The translations under genes and the position numbers were made by a program. The notes below the pieces were generated by a model. The model saw nothing but the letters and a program-made list of their open reading frames with translations. It ran no database searches and was not told where the DNA came from. Positions 53,657 through 63,581 of a stretch of 64,000 nucleotides of DNA are shown piece by piece (the first letter of the stretch is position 1; each line of letters begins with the position of its first letter). This stretch comes from Chryseobacterium paridis (GTDB lineage Bacteria > Bacteroidota > Bacteroidia > Flavobacteriales > Weeksellaceae), in contig NZ_JAENHK010000010.1 in NCBI RefSeq assembly GCF_016595215.1, forward strand, positions 434,001-498,000. The letters are read 5' to 3'.

Positions 53657-55042
53657 ATGACACATTGGAGCATAAAATATAAATGTATTTTACAGATAAT
53701 CATTATCTCAGTTATACTTTACAGTTGTGATGTAACGAAACCGTATGTGAATAAGCAGACAGTTCCTGATAATCTTTACGGAAATACAGTGAAGGATACT
53801 ACGACGATTGCCACACTTTCCTGGAAGGAAATTTTTAAAGATCCTTTATTACAAAAGCTTATTGGTGAAGGAATTGAGAATAATTTAGATTTGAAGACAG
53901 CAGTCGCTAACCTTAAAGCTGCTGAGGCCAACTTTATCCAAAGTAAACAGGCTTTCCTACCATCTTTGTCCGGTAATGCCTCAGCGGGAGCTTATCATCC
54001 TGCCAATTCACAGTCTACGAATACACAAGTGTATCAGTTGTATGCGCTATCATCATGGCAGGCGGATATTTGGGGTAAATTAAGGAGTACCAAACGATCG
54101 ATGTATGCCAGCTATCTTGCCAGTGAAGCTTATACGAAAGCTGTGCAAACACAACTTGTTGCCAATATAGCAATCACATATTACCAACTCTTAGCATATG
54201 ATGAACAATTGAATATTGTCCAGCAGTCTTTAGAGGTGTATTCTAAAGATACAGAAACCATGAAGGTTTTGAAAAACAGTGATGTGGTTACAGGGGCTGC
54301 TGTTGTACAAAGTGCAGCTAATTACTATGCAGTAAAATCTACTGTACCTGATATAAAAAACAATATCCGTCAGGCAGAAAATACAATGTCACTATTATTA
54401 GGCAGAACACCAGGACCTATTGAACGGGATTCTCTTTTTAATGAACAGGCATATAGTGAATTGTCAACTGGGTTACCTGCCCAATTATTGGCAAACCGCC
54501 CTGATGTAAAACAGGCCGAATTACAGCTTCGAAGTTATTTCGAACAGGTGAATATTGCACAAACCGCTTTTTATCCATCATTAACCATAACAGGCCAGGC
54601 AGGATTATATGCTACACAACTGAAAACCTTTTTCAGTGCAGGTGCTTTTCTTGCTAATATAGTAGGAGGCTTGACACAGCCGATTTTTAATAATGGACTT
54701 AATAGACAGAAGTTAAAAATTGCACAGGCCAATTATGAAGCCGCAGAGTATAATTACAACAAAATATTGCTTACAGCAGGACAGGAAGTTTCCAATGCAC
54801 TTTATCAATATCAGATGGTGGATGAAAAGACGTCTTCCAGACAAGAACAGATTGCCAACCTTGAAAAAGCAGTTCATTTTACTAAGGAATTATTAAAGTA
54901 TACCAGTGCGACCAATTATACCGATGTTCTTACATCAGAACAAAGTCTTTTAAGTGCAAGACAAAGTGCTGTGACAGATAAGCTGCAGCAACTTCAGGCG
55001 GTAGTAAATCTTTATGCTGCTTTGGGTGGAGGATGGAAGTAG
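53657..55042 (+). CDS. RND-linked outer membrane factor lipoprotein (OprM/NodT type)
   Basis: A 461-residue OEP channel. The signal region ends in LYSCDV, a lipobox with lipid Cys near residue 24. The WKEIFKDPLLQKLIGEGIENNLDLKTAVANLKAAEANF opening and the RPDVKQAELQLRSYFEQVNIAQTAFYPSLTITG repeat are diagnostic of the NodT group. It forms the outer-membrane tunnel of the efflux system. It differs from the non-lipidated TolC gene at 28 kb, so the two pumps do not share a channel gene. Confidence 0.93.
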   Translation: MTHWSIKYKCILQIIIISVILYSCDVTKPYVNKQTVPDNLYGNTVKDTTTIATLSWKEIFKDPLLQKLIGEGIENNLDLKTAVANLKAAEANFIQSKQAFLPSLSGNASAGAYHPANSQSTNTQVYQLYALSSWQADIWGKLRSTKRSMYASYLASEAYTKAVQTQLVANIAITYYQLLAYDEQLNIVQQSLEVYSKDTETMKVLKNSDVVTGAAVVQSAANYYAVKSTVPDIKNNIRQAENTMSLLLGRTPGPIERDSLFNEQAYSELSTGLPAQLLANRPDVKQAELQLRSYFEQVNIAQTAFYPSLTITGQAGLYATQLKTFFSAGAFLANIVGGLTQPIFNNGLNRQKLKIAQANYEAAEYNYNKILLTAGQEVSNALYQYQMVDEKTSSRQEQIANLEKAVHFTKELLKYTSATNYTDVLTSEQSLLSARQSAVTDKLQQLQAVVNLYAALGGGWK

Positions 55043-55109
55043 ATTAATGATTTTTGAGTGATTATTTATATTGCCTAATTTGCTTCTTGTTAATTACTAA
55101 TTTATTTTT

Positions 55110-55706
55110 ATGAAAAATGTATTACTTCTCATTTTGCTGCTAGCTCAAACTGCTGTGTATTCGCAAAAGAAAATAGCAAAAGACAATTTTAATATCATCG
55201 TACGGGAAGAAATAGGGGATTTAAATAATGATGGTCGTAAGGATAAGCTCATTCTTAGTATGGATACCGTCAACACAACAGTACCATTTAGACTACAAAT
55301 ATTCCTTTCTCAATCGGATCGAACACTCAAACTACATATTTCATCAACCGATATTGTCGAAGCTCAATATCCTGTTGAATTAAAAGGAAAACATTCAGAA
55401 AATCAAATTCCCACTTTTACGATTGAAAACGGAAAATTATATATCATATCCGATATAAAAGATGGACATGCAGAATATACATTCCAGTATAAAAATGGGA
55501 ATTTTGAGTTGATTCATGTTTCAAAAGGTATCTGGTATGGAAAGAATACAACAACAGAAACAGAGTTTGATGCATTGACCGGTATAAAAACTGAGATCGT
55601 TAAAGCATTAGGTTCAGAGAAAATTATCAGGGAGACTAAAACAACAATTAAATTAAAATCTCCTTTAAGGTTACAAGACCTCAAAACATTAGAGAGTAAA
55701 TACTGA
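55110..55706 (+). CDS. Hypothetical secreted protein
   Basis: A 198-residue exported protein with a signal peptide (NVLLLILLLAQTAVYSQ). Near residues 35-47 it has GDLNNDGRKDKLIL, which matches the DxNxDGxxD calcium-binding pattern of FG-GAP/VCBS repeats, but only one copy is seen. The remainder is predicted beta-rich. No enzyme family was recognised. It follows the efflux operon by 67 bp on the same strand but has no evident link to it. Confidence 0.7.
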   Translation: MKNVLLLILLLAQTAVYSQKKIAKDNFNIIVREEIGDLNNDGRKDKLILSMDTVNTTVPFRLQIFLSQSDRTLKLHISSTDIVEAQYPVELKGKHSENQIPTFTIENGKLYIISDIKDGHAEYTFQYKNGNFELIHVSKGIWYGKNTTTETEFDALTGIKTEIVKALGSEKIIRETKTTIKLKSPLRLQDLKTLESKY

Positions 55707-55738
55707 TTGATAAAACTTATGCTTGATTATTGTAAGCT

Positions 55739-56287
55739 TTAATCAATGTGATTCAGAATAAATTTCACCCTGTTCTCAACAGTATCTAAAGGGACCTCTA
55801 TAGCCTTATAGCCATAAGTGGAATAGGTAGCTTTCATAGCGTCATAGGTGTCAACCGCTTCTTCCCATGTTTGTTTTCTTTCATTATCCGTTTCATAAAT
55901 TTTTGCCCAGGGAGGAAGAATGAAAACTTTGGGATTGTAACGGTAAGTATCAACAATATTTTTCATATCAGCCGAAATTTTCAAAGCAATCATATCAGCA
56001 TAGCAAAATGCATCTACAATCCCACGGTCAAAGAAGACAATATTTTTTTGATCATTTGAAATGGCTTTAAAACTATTGACAGATGCATTGATCATAAGGT
56101 GGGTGTAAAGTTCTTTATCCTTCCACGGGAGTCCTTCACCTTGGTTGTGCATCTGGTCTTTGATGATCTGTCTTGCATCCTCCTCTATAGTACGATATCC
56201 TTCTTTTTCAAGCTGCTTAAGTAATGTGGTCTTTCCGACACCAGGCCCTCCTGTGATCACATAAAAATTGTTGTTCAGATACTTCAT
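55739..56287 (-). CDS. P-loop ATPase/kinase-like protein (AAA_28 type)
   Basis: A 182-residue nucleotide-binding protein. Walker A is ITGGPGVGKTTLL, followed by EEDARQIIKDQMHNQGEGLPWKD, and a Walker-B-like IVFFDRGIVDAFCYADM. This pattern fits small AAA_28/ATPase proteins of unknown substrate that resemble nucleoside or adenylate kinases. The DRG triad suggests phosphoryl transfer to a small molecule. It runs behind the GlxA regulator on the minus strand with a 15-bp gap, so they may be co-transcribed. Confidence 0.8.
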   Translation of the reverse strand: MKYLNNNFYVITGGPGVGKTTLLKQLEKEGYRTIEEDARQIIKDQMHNQGEGLPWKDKELYTHLMINASVNSFKAISNDQKNIVFFDRGIVDAFCYADMIALKISADMKNIVDTYRYNPKVFILPPWAKIYETDNERKQTWEEAVDTYDAMKATYSTYGYKAIEVPLDTVENRVKFILNHID

Positions 56288-56302
56288 TGATTAAAATTCT
56301 TC

Positions 56303-57286
56303 TTAAGCTGTTTCCTGACTTTTATATTTATTTCTATAATCTATTGGAGTTAATCCTGTAATTCTTTTAAATACAGTCCTAAAGGTTTTAAGATCATTAT
56401 AACCAATACTGTAGGTAACATCAGCAATATTGTTGTCTCCGGTTTCCAATGCTTTTTTAGCCGCTTCTACTTTTACACGTTGAATATATTCTATGGGATT
56501 TAAAGAGGTTGCATTCTTAAACCGACGGATAAAATTCCTTCTGCTCATATTGACTTCACTGGCGATTTGTTCTACTGAAATTTCTGTTGTAAACTCTCTT
56601 TCTATATAGCTTTGAGCTTTATGGATATCATGATCATCATGTCGGCGCTGACCGGAAAAGATGGTAAATATACTTTGCGAGGTGCGTCCATAATCCAATG
56701 CATAATACTTACTCAGTGATACTGATATTTCTTTACCGCAATTTTTTTCTATAAAATAAAGTATCGCATTTAATGATGAAAATCCACCACCTCCGGTAAT
56801 AATTGCTTTTGAATGGGTAACCACATGCTCAGGCTTAAAATCGATCAGGGGATATCTTTGTTGAAGATCCTCAATAGCGTTCCAATGAGAAGTAGCTGGC
56901 ATATTGTTCAGAAGGCCGCTTTCCGCTAAAAAGTAAGCCCCCGTACAAAGACTGATAATTTCAGATTTCTGCTCATACTTTTCCTTGACCCAATCAATCA
57001 GTTTTGAGTTCTTCAGTATCATGGTATTAATATCTGGTCCATCTTTCATTGGGGGAATGATAACGACGTCGGTATCAAATTGATCTGATAACGTTTTGCT
57101 ACAGCTAAATTGAATAAGCGGATTAGCTTGTATATCTTTTAGGTGAACACCTACCAATTCGATATGAAAGGGAAGTGGTATTCCATTCATTAAAGCCGCT
57201 TCATTAGCACTGGTGAGTAATGCAGTTGTAGTGGAAATTGCGGTATGCATCGCATCTTCATACACTATTATTGAAATATGTTTCAT
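56303..57286 (-). CDS. GlxA family regulator (DJ-1/PfpI domain plus AraC HTH)
   Basis: A 327-residue regulator. The N-terminal ~190 residues form a class I glutamine amidotransferase-like domain, with the Cys at the nucleophile elbow in IISLCTGAYFLAESGLL and THSKAIITGGGGFSSLNAILYFIE further on. The C-terminal AraC part has EQIASEVNMSRRNFIRRFKNATSLNPIEYI and IADVTYSIGYNDLKTFRTVFKRITGLTPIDYR. GlxA-type regulators sense small metabolites through the DJ-1 domain; the ligand is unknown. It is divergent from DUF1569 and followed by the P-loop gene. Confidence 0.9.
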   Translation of the reverse strand: MKHISIIVYEDAMHTAISTTTALLTSANEAALMNGIPLPFHIELVGVHLKDIQANPLIQFSCSKTLSDQFDTDVVIIPPMKDGPDINTMILKNSKLIDWVKEKYEQKSEIISLCTGAYFLAESGLLNNMPATSHWNAIEDLQQRYPLIDFKPEHVVTHSKAIITGGGGFSSLNAILYFIEKNCGKEISVSLSKYYALDYGRTSQSIFTIFSGQRRHDDHDIHKAQSYIEREFTTEISVEQIASEVNMSRRNFIRRFKNATSLNPIEYIQRVKVEAAKKALETGDNNIADVTYSIGYNDLKTFRTVFKRITGLTPIDYRNKYKSQETA

Positions 57287-57307
57287 AGGTAGATATGCTT
57301 ATGTACT

Positions 57308-57315
57308 CAAAAATA
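57308..57315 (-). promoter_or_regulatory. Minus-7 box TATTTTTG for the GlxA-like gene
   Basis: Exact TAnnTTTG match on the minus strand, 21 nt upstream of the ATG at 57286. Confidence 0.5.
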
Positions 57316-57405
57316 CAAAAAAATGGCACAAAATACACTGCTTGTTGTCATTTAACCGTGGCGGGCTTGTTTTCTAAACCCTATAATTTTACATAAAAAT
57401 CAGTT

Positions 57406-57855
57406 ATGAAAACAATATTTGAAAATACAACCAGACAAGAATTAATCGAAAGAATAAATTCCCTTACAGAAAACAATAAAGCTGAATGGGGAAAAATGAA
57501 TATCTACCAGATGACCAAACACTGTACGATATGGAATGATTGGGTTCAGGGTATCAATAAAGAAGGATATAAACAGGAGTTTATGGGGAAAATATTTGGG
57601 AAAATGGCATTAAGGAGTTTGGTGAAAGGTGATAAACCAATGCAAAAGAATATCCCTGCAGGAAATTTCGCTATCAAAGAAACTGAGGATAACCTTGAGC
57701 AGCAGAAAAATATATGGATGAAACAGATTGCAGCGTACGGAAATTACTCAAACCCGGACTTTATTCATAATTTTTTCGGAAAAATGAAAAGGGATGATCT
57801 TGGGGTTTTTGTTTATAAACATATGGATCACCATTTGCGCCAGTTTGATGCCTGA
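57406..57855 (+). CDS. DUF1569 family protein
   Basis: A 149-residue protein of the DUF1569/DinB-like helical bundle type. The MNIYQMTKHCTIWNDWVQGI segment, the central basic NIPAGNFAIKETEDNLEQQKN region, and the late MDHHLRQFDA with its His pair are the family landmarks; His at both ends could bind a metal. Related DinB proteins are metal-binding thiol-transferase-like bundles. It is divergent from GlxA, which may regulate it. Nothing in the sequence fixes the substrate. Confidence 0.82.
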   Translation: MKTIFENTTRQELIERINSLTENNKAEWGKMNIYQMTKHCTIWNDWVQGINKEGYKQEFMGKIFGKMALRSLVKGDKPMQKNIPAGNFAIKETEDNLEQQKNIWMKQIAAYGNYSNPDFIHNFFGKMKRDDLGVFVYKHMDHHLRQFDA

Positions 57856-57922
57856 TTTCATGCGTTTGAAGCTAAACCATTATTTCTTCTTATATTGGTG
57901 TTTTAGTAAAAATACCAGTACC

Positions 57923-59071
57923 ATGAAATATATATCCTATATTTTTTTTTCATTTTTAATGATTGCCTGTAATGGACAGGAAAAAATTGATCTATCCAAA
58001 CTCAATTTAAATGAACCCATTGAAAAGGTAATTGATTTTAAAGATAAAAATGCGCTTGAAGTAAACACAGTTGAATATCCATTTTGTTTCTTTATCGAGC
58101 GTGAAGATTCAGAGAAATTCACTTTTGATGGGATTGATCTGAAAGGACAAAAAGTATTTTTCCAAATTAATTCTGAGCGGTTAAAGACGGATAGCATTAC
58201 TAAGTTTGGAGGTGGACATTTTAATATGCAGGGGTTTAAAGACAAAACGGAACTTTCTAAAATTTTAAAAGACTATAAGGCCGATCCCGTGATATATGGA
58301 TTCCGGATAGAAATGAAAACTCCGAATCTTAAGAAAGAAATCCTTAAAAAACTTGAAAGTAAATATGGTAAAGGTGTTAAAAATCCAAATACAGATCATG
58401 GGCTCTACTGGAATGTAAAAAAGGAAAATAAATATATTTTCTATGCTCCGGATTATGACAGGCTCATTGTTTTGAACAGTAGCAATTTATCGAAAAAATG
58501 TTATTGGGATAGCATGAACGGTCTTATAGATTTTGGTGGTTGCAATAATGAAGAATATACTAAGGATTTAACAAAGAATAGAACCGATCCAAAAGATATT
58601 AAAAACAAGCCTGTCCTAAAAATTGATAAGAACTGGAATATTAATGATCTTACCCTTGGCTCTGCAACTGAGGCTGATTTCGTTACATCTTCTATCAACA
58701 AAAAATTTGAAAGACTGATTACAAATGGCCCAAAAGGAGAGTTACAGGAAGTGATGCAGCAAAATACCTACAACAATTTTTATTTCTATTTTATACCTGG
58801 CAAAAATGGAGAGAATGATCCTAAAAATAATATATTAAAAGGATATTCTATTAATGATTTTGAAGCCGTAGATGTTGCATTTGCAAATGGATTAAAAAAG
58901 GGAATGAAAGGAGAAGATGTATTAAAGATCATAGATAAAAATGATATCGTTGGTGATGTTGGATTAAAATATTCCAACTATTTAGAAATTAAGAATCCTA
59001 CGTATAAAATCAATTTAATTTTCGATGATAATAAATTGTTTTCGAGCATGTATGTTCTTAAAAAAGAATAA
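57923..59071 (+). CDS. Hypothetical lipoprotein
   Basis: A 382-residue protein from the ATG at 57923 (MKYISYIFFSFLMIACNGQE), whose lipobox MIAC gives lipid Cys at residue 15. An ORF open back to 57794 overlaps DUF1569 and lacks a signal sequence, so the later start is preferred. The mature part is Lys/Asn-rich with no recognised domain. Sequence such as KKGMKGEDVLKIIDKNDIVG hints at a repeated unit compared with the first half (NLNEPIEKVIDFKDK), but this is tentative. Probably outer-membrane or periplasmic. Confidence 0.75.
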   Translation: MKYISYIFFSFLMIACNGQEKIDLSKLNLNEPIEKVIDFKDKNALEVNTVEYPFCFFIEREDSEKFTFDGIDLKGQKVFFQINSERLKTDSITKFGGGHFNMQGFKDKTELSKILKDYKADPVIYGFRIEMKTPNLKKEILKKLESKYGKGVKNPNTDHGLYWNVKKENKYIFYAPDYDRLIVLNSSNLSKKCYWDSMNGLIDFGGCNNEEYTKDLTKNRTDPKDIKNKPVLKIDKNWNINDLTLGSATEADFVTSSINKKFERLITNGPKGELQEVMQQNTYNNFYFYFIPGKNGENDPKNNILKGYSINDFEAVDVAFANGLKKGMKGEDVLKIIDKNDIVGDVGLKYSNYLEIKNPTYKINLIFDDNKLFSSMYVLKKE

Positions 59072-59085
59072 TTTTTAAATAAATA

Positions 59086-59114
59086 AAAGGCTTCGATATT
59101 CGAAGCCTTTTTTC
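59086..59114. terminator. Bidirectional terminator between the lipoprotein and TPR regulator genes
   Basis: AAAGGCTTCGA / TCGAAGCCTTT, 11-bp perfect stem with TAT loop, A-rich before and T-rich after. Confidence 0.93.
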
Positions 59115-59129
59115 TATTCCAGGATCGGT

Positions 59130-60992
59130 TCAGGTGATTTTAACAAGGTTCTGTAGGAAAAGATTAAGATCTTCATCTTTATCAAGACCTAATTTCTGCT
59201 TAACCCTATATCGACTCATTCTCACACTTTTAGGTTCTATATGCATCAATTGAGAGATTTGGCGGGTATCCATTTTAAGATAAAGATAGGCGCAGAGTTT
59301 CATATCCAGAAGTGTTAGCTTTTTATGAGCCTTCTCATTGATGAGGTTGAAAAAATCAGGGTGGACTTGCTGTATCTGTAATTTTGCCCCTTCAAAGTCG
59401 TTATCAAGAACCATTTCTTCTTTCATGATCTTCTGCATATTTAAGGAACTGTCATCTGCCAGTTTATCTTTTATACTATGCAACATTCGGTTTTTGTGTT
59501 CCAGCTGGAGAACATTTGCCATTGCCTCTTTTTGCAATTGCTGTTGTTGGGTTTCAAGTAATTGTTGTTCTGCCTTTAATCTGGCCTGCTCTTCTTTTTC
59601 CAATTTGATCTGCATTTCAGATTCCTGTTTTTCTAATTGAAGCTGTTTCTCGCGTTGTAAAGAAAGACGGAGTTTGAAATGATAGGAACGGAACATGAAA
59701 AGGAGACCGACTACACATGCGATTACAATACAGATGTATAAATAGTTTTGTGTTTTACGGCTTTCTTCTCTTTCTTTTAGAATTTTTACTTCATTATTCT
59801 TTTTTTCTGTTTCAAATTGTATTTCCAGCTTCTGGGCATTCAAAGCTTGTTGTTGATTAAAATTCTTGTTACTGTATTCAGTTACTTCTGACTGAAAATC
59901 CAGAGCTTTTTCAAAATTGCCCTGTTTCCTATAAAAATTGGTTAAAGATTGAGTAATATTGATGAGTGTATAATAGTATGGAGCCTTATCTTGCTTCATA
60001 AGGTTGTAAGCTTCCAGCAAATACTTTTCTGTTTGAGAAAGATTACCATCTCTTTTAGCATATTCACTTAGTATTCCTAAACTAGTGGCTTTAACTTCTG
60101 AAGCATTAGGATTATCTTTTAATACATTTCCTGCTGTCTGAGCATAATAGATAGCATTTTTCTCTGCACTTTTATCATTAACAGGAAAATAGGTGAGATA
60201 CACATTAGCAATGTTGACGCATGTAATAGCATACGTATAATTGGATACTCTTGTCGGATATTTTAGATGAAGGGCTTCTGATTTTTTCAAATAAAATAAG
60301 ACACTATCCAATTCCTTTTTTTCCTTAGAAGACTTGTAATTATATTCGTGGGCGACCGATAATGCGGCATAAGCATTACTCAGTAAATTGTAACTTTTTG
60401 TTTTTTCTGCATTTTGAACTGCTTTATGAGCATAATTGTTGACCTGCTTTACATTATCCCATGTTGAATAAGCAGCATAAAGCTGATAATAAAAACAAGC
60501 GGAAATATAAGGATCAGGTGATTTCTCCAACTCTTTTAATCCCAGTTGACAAAATTTAATTTTCTTTTCAGGATCATCCAACGTTTTATATAAAAATACT
60601 TTTGCATAATATCCCGATGCCATTGCGACAGGATCTTTAGATTTCTGGGCAATTATTAATGCCGAATCGCTTAATTTCTTTAAAGAGGCTATTTGCTGAT
60701 CATTAGCTTTTATAACCGTGAGAAGGGTATATGCTTTTGTTGCTTCAAGGTAATTTTTATGCTTTAAGGCTATACGGGCACTTTGCCTCACTTTACTTTC
60801 TGCAGCCGGGTAATTTCTGTTTATTCTGTAGATATCTGCAAGTTGATTTAATAGAAAAGGTTTATCCTTTTCCTGCAGTGCAGGATTATTAATTGCGGAT
60901 TGCAAACTGTCGGCATATGTACTTTGTGAAAAAACACTAAAGCTTATCCCTAAACAGGCACATAAAAATATTTTGTAGAATGCGGATTTCAT
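59130..60992 (-). CDS. TPR membrane regulator with LuxR-like C-terminal HTH
   Basis: A 620-residue signalling protein from the ATG at 60992 (MKSAFYK), which opens a signal sequence ending near SVFSQS; the longer reading from 61082 lacks family character. The extracytoplasmic half has several TPR-like helix pairs. One TM helix lies near YLYICIVIACVVGLLFMF, then a Gln/Glu/Lys coiled coil, and a C-terminal HTH around KLTLLDMKLCAYLYLKMDTRQISQLMHIEPKSVRMSRYRVKQKLGL. The architecture fits Bacteroidota one-component transmembrane regulators in which the sensor faces the periplasm. Target genes are unknown. Confidence 0.88.
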   Translation of the reverse strand: MKSAFYKIFLCACLGISFSVFSQSTYADSLQSAINNPALQEKDKPFLLNQLADIYRINRNYPAAESKVRQSARIALKHKNYLEATKAYTLLTVIKANDQQIASLKKLSDSALIIAQKSKDPVAMASGYYAKVFLYKTLDDPEKKIKFCQLGLKELEKSPDPYISACFYYQLYAAYSTWDNVKQVNNYAHKAVQNAEKTKSYNLLSNAYAALSVAHEYNYKSSKEKKELDSVLFYLKKSEALHLKYPTRVSNYTYAITCVNIANVYLTYFPVNDKSAEKNAIYYAQTAGNVLKDNPNASEVKATSLGILSEYAKRDGNLSQTEKYLLEAYNLMKQDKAPYYYTLINITQSLTNFYRKQGNFEKALDFQSEVTEYSNKNFNQQQALNAQKLEIQFETEKKNNEVKILKEREESRKTQNYLYICIVIACVVGLLFMFRSYHFKLRLSLQREKQLQLEKQESEMQIKLEKEEQARLKAEQQLLETQQQQLQKEAMANVLQLEHKNRMLHSIKDKLADDSSLNMQKIMKEEMVLDNDFEGAKLQIQQVHPDFFNLINEKAHKKLTLLDMKLCAYLYLKMDTRQISQLMHIEPKSVRMSRYRVKQKLGLDKDEDLNLFLQNLVKIT

Positions 60993-61224
60993 ATACTTAA
61001 AATTAAGATAATTTGTTAAATCAGCGAATAAAAGTTTGTAATTATCAAATGTTATATTCAGTTGTAATGCTTTGAAAATCAATTTTATTTACGGGCTGTA
61101 GTCATATTGTAGACGTCCTGTTAAGAGCAGTAGATGCTTTGTAGGGGAGTAAAGTTTGGAAATATATGCCTATTGAATGAAACTTTGTGACAGCAATATT
61201 GCTGCATCATTTAATAACAAAATT

Positions 61225-61548
61225 ATGAACAACAAAACCTTATCTATTGTTTCCTACATTACGCCTCTTGGCTGGATTATCGCCTATGTTTTAGGAAAAG
61301 ACAATGCAGATTCTCTGCTTAAATACCATTTAAGACAATCACTGGGACTAATGATTATTAGTGTTCTTTTTAATATTCTGATGAGAATTTTGGTTTCTAT
61401 ATCACCTGCACTAGGCTTTTTAGGAATTGTCGGACTTCTCATTACGATATTTTGGATATTAGGAATTATTAATGCTGCTAATGGTGCTGAAAAACCTGTT
61501 CCATTATTCGGTAAAATGTTTGAAGATAAATTTGCTTTTATAGGTTAA
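61225..61548 (+). CDS. Small integral membrane protein, DUF4870-like
   Basis: A 107-residue protein from the ATG at 61225 (MNNKTLSIVSY); upstream codons to 61177 are not family-like. Three hydrophobic segments are present (about 6-20, 38-58, 65-85). The YITPLGWIIAYVLG and LLKYHLRQSLGLMIISV segments and the late FWILGIINAANGAEKPVPLFG fit the DUF4870/TIC20-like family, whose function is unknown. It opens a run of five small same-strand genes. Confidence 0.82.
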   Translation: MNNKTLSIVSYITPLGWIIAYVLGKDNADSLLKYHLRQSLGLMIISVLFNILMRILVSISPALGFLGIVGLLITIFWILGIINAANGAEKPVPLFGKMFEDKFAFIG

Positions 61549-61569
61549 CAGCTGGTTAGAAGAAGTAAG

Positions 61570-62043
61570 ATGAACGATTATAAATATTTTACACAGGAGG
61601 GGAGCAGGTTTCTTATAAAAACGAATAGATCAACTGCTGTTTTACGAACGATCGTGTGCCTGGCAATAGCAGTTGTTGTATATTGTATTATTCCTCCTGA
61701 GAGAAAGATAGGATTATGGGGTGCTTTACTATTTTTTGTTTTTGCCATTGTTAATCTGTTAAAAACGACCAAGAGATTAATTATTGATACACAGGCTAAA
61801 ACGGTGATACATAAAAATAATATGCTGAGCGGAGAGGTCGTTTACAGATTTGAAGATTTTGAACAGTTTTATGTACTTACGGGAAAATATCTTTTTATAA
61901 CAATGGATAGTACTGCCTTCTTTATATTCGATCATAATGGTAAGGAAAAAAGAGTTCCTATTGTGGTAGGGTTATTCGGGTCAAAAGTGGCTCAAAATGC
62001 AATCAATGAAGTCAGCGAGATTATGAATATTGAAGATAAATAA
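61570..62043 (+). CDS. Hypothetical membrane protein
   Basis: A 157-residue protein with two adjacent hydrophobic segments (TIVCLAIAVVVYCII and LWGALLFFVFAIVNLL) and a C-terminal soluble part beginning KRLIIDTQAKTVIHKNN, in the style of PH-like or YcxB-like bacterial membrane proteins. No certain family. It follows the DUF4870-like gene after 21 bp and resembles the next gene in design. Confidence 0.7.
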   Translation: MNDYKYFTQEGSRFLIKTNRSTAVLRTIVCLAIAVVVYCIIPPERKIGLWGALLFFVFAIVNLLKTTKRLIIDTQAKTVIHKNNMLSGEVVYRFEDFEQFYVLTGKYLFITMDSTAFFIFDHNGKEKRVPIVVGLFGSKVAQNAINEVSEIMNIEDK

Positions 62044-62059
62044 TTGAACTACAGCTAAA

Positions 62060-62551
62060 ATGGAGAAATATCAATTGGAAATAACATCTACAGAATTGAG
62101 CATAAAGCCATATTTTGGATACCTGCCTAAAATAAGAATATTTACTCTTCTGTCTTTTGTTATATTTTGTTTTGTTCCCCTTATGAGTCAACTGAATTAT
62201 AATATAAAATACATTCTATATGGTCTTGGCGGTATTATGCTTTTTTATGCAACTTATGATTTTCTTTTCCGGGCTAGTGTAAAATTTTTATTCGATAAAA
62301 AAACGAATAGCATATACAAGATCTATGTATTATCCATAAGGAAAAGGTTAATGGCATTGGATGAAATGACCATCATTAATACGGCAGAGTATGGTGAAAT
62401 GGCGTATGCTATTGGAAAAAAGAAGAAACAATTTTTAAGGAATTATCCAATCAGTGATACCTTTTCCGGAAGTAAGAAAAGTACAATAAGAGAAACAGAG
62501 TATGTGGAACAAATATTAAGCCCCATTCTTAAGTTTGTTGATAGCAGGTAA
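62060..62551 (+). CDS. Hypothetical membrane protein
   Basis: A 163-residue protein with two hydrophobic segments at about 28-46 and 52-70, then a soluble part around VKFLFDKKTNSIYKIYVLS. Like its upstream neighbour it has a TM hairpin followed by a PH-like beta region; the pair may be diverged paralogues. No function can be given. Confidence 0.65.
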   Translation: MEKYQLEITSTELSIKPYFGYLPKIRIFTLLSFVIFCFVPLMSQLNYNIKYILYGLGGIMLFYATYDFLFRASVKFLFDKKTNSIYKIYVLSIRKRLMALDEMTIINTAEYGEMAYAIGKKKKQFLRNYPISDTFSGSKKSTIRETEYVEQILSPILKFVDSR

Positions 62552-62592
62552 CTTCAGGACAGAACACTATTCATCACCAAATAATTAAAAAT

Positions 62593-63576
62593 ATGAAAAA
62601 AGGCGTTGCCCTATTTTGGATGCTTTATATGTTGTTTTTTGCAATTCCATTTCCTATGATTTTGTATTACAACACCAAAAGTGATGATCCTCCATCATTA
62701 GCAGGAACAAACCCCTGGCTTGCTTTAGGGATTTTAACACTGTCTGTGATTTTGTGGAGCATTGTTCTGATTGGTTATTTTCGCAAATGGGTCTTATCTA
62801 ATTTTACGGCCAAAAAGAATATTGAATACTTAAATAAAAATGGAGTACGCAGAAAAGCGGAAATAACTGAAGCTGTAAAAGTATCAAAAGATGGAAGCAA
62901 ATATAATTCCTATGAATTAAAGCTTTTGTTTAAAAACTTAGTAGATACCGAAATACTTCAAAAAGCACATGTAAATGATTCAAAGCCCCAACAACGCCGA
63001 TTTGAAGCAGGCAAAAAAATAGATATTCTTATTGATGAAGAGATGAAGAGGGTACCTTATTTTATTTTTGCAGGAACCGAAGCAAAAATCAATATTCTTG
63101 TTATCTTTCTTATCTGTCTGGGTTGGTTGACACTTGTTGCTCTCGTTTCAGGTTATTATATGTATGCTTATCTTACAGAGAGTATGGGAACAGGGTGGCG
63201 TTTTATAGTCTTTTGGCACCCCTTGATTCTTTGCCCTGTCATACTTTTATCATATAGAATAGGGTTATCTTTTATTTTTAAGGTATTTGCGGGTAGCAAA
63301 AAAGGGGAAGCAGAACTCATCAAGTTTAAAGGGATAAAGACTACAGCAAAGCTACTCAGCGCCAGCCAAACCGGAACCTATATTAATGAACAGCCTATGA
63401 TTCTGTTTAAAATGGAGTATGTTGATTACCAGAATCGTACAAGAAGATCCGAGCTAAAGAGAATTGTAAACCTTCTTGATCTTAATATGGTAAGACAAGA
63501 GACCGTAGAAATTTTTTATCTAAAAGAAAACCCTGACCGGATTGCACTTGCATCAGATATGGATGAAATAAGCTAA
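62593..63576 (+). CDS. Hypothetical membrane protein with duplicated DUF3592-like segments
   Basis: A 327-residue protein with about four hydrophobic segments (near 5-25, 42-62, 168-190, 203-225). Two soluble stretches are similar: YLNKNGVRRKAEITEAVKV...SYELKLLF at about 83-120 and IKFKGIKTTAKLLSASQTGTYINEQP...FKMEYVD at about 243-280. This is the DUF3592 style of a membrane protein with an extracytoplasmic beta domain, here in two copies. Function unknown. The lipoprotein gene follows after 5 bp. Confidence 0.7.
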   Translation: MKKGVALFWMLYMLFFAIPFPMILYYNTKSDDPPSLAGTNPWLALGILTLSVILWSIVLIGYFRKWVLSNFTAKKNIEYLNKNGVRRKAEITEAVKVSKDGSKYNSYELKLLFKNLVDTEILQKAHVNDSKPQQRRFEAGKKIDILIDEEMKRVPYFIFAGTEAKINILVIFLICLGWLTLVALVSGYYMYAYLTESMGTGWRFIVFWHPLILCPVILLSYRIGLSFIFKVFAGSKKGEAELIKFKGIKTTAKLLSASQTGTYINEQPMILFKMEYVDYQNRTRRSELKRIVNLLDLNMVRQETVEIFYLKENPDRIALASDMDEIS

Positions 63577-63581
63577 ACACT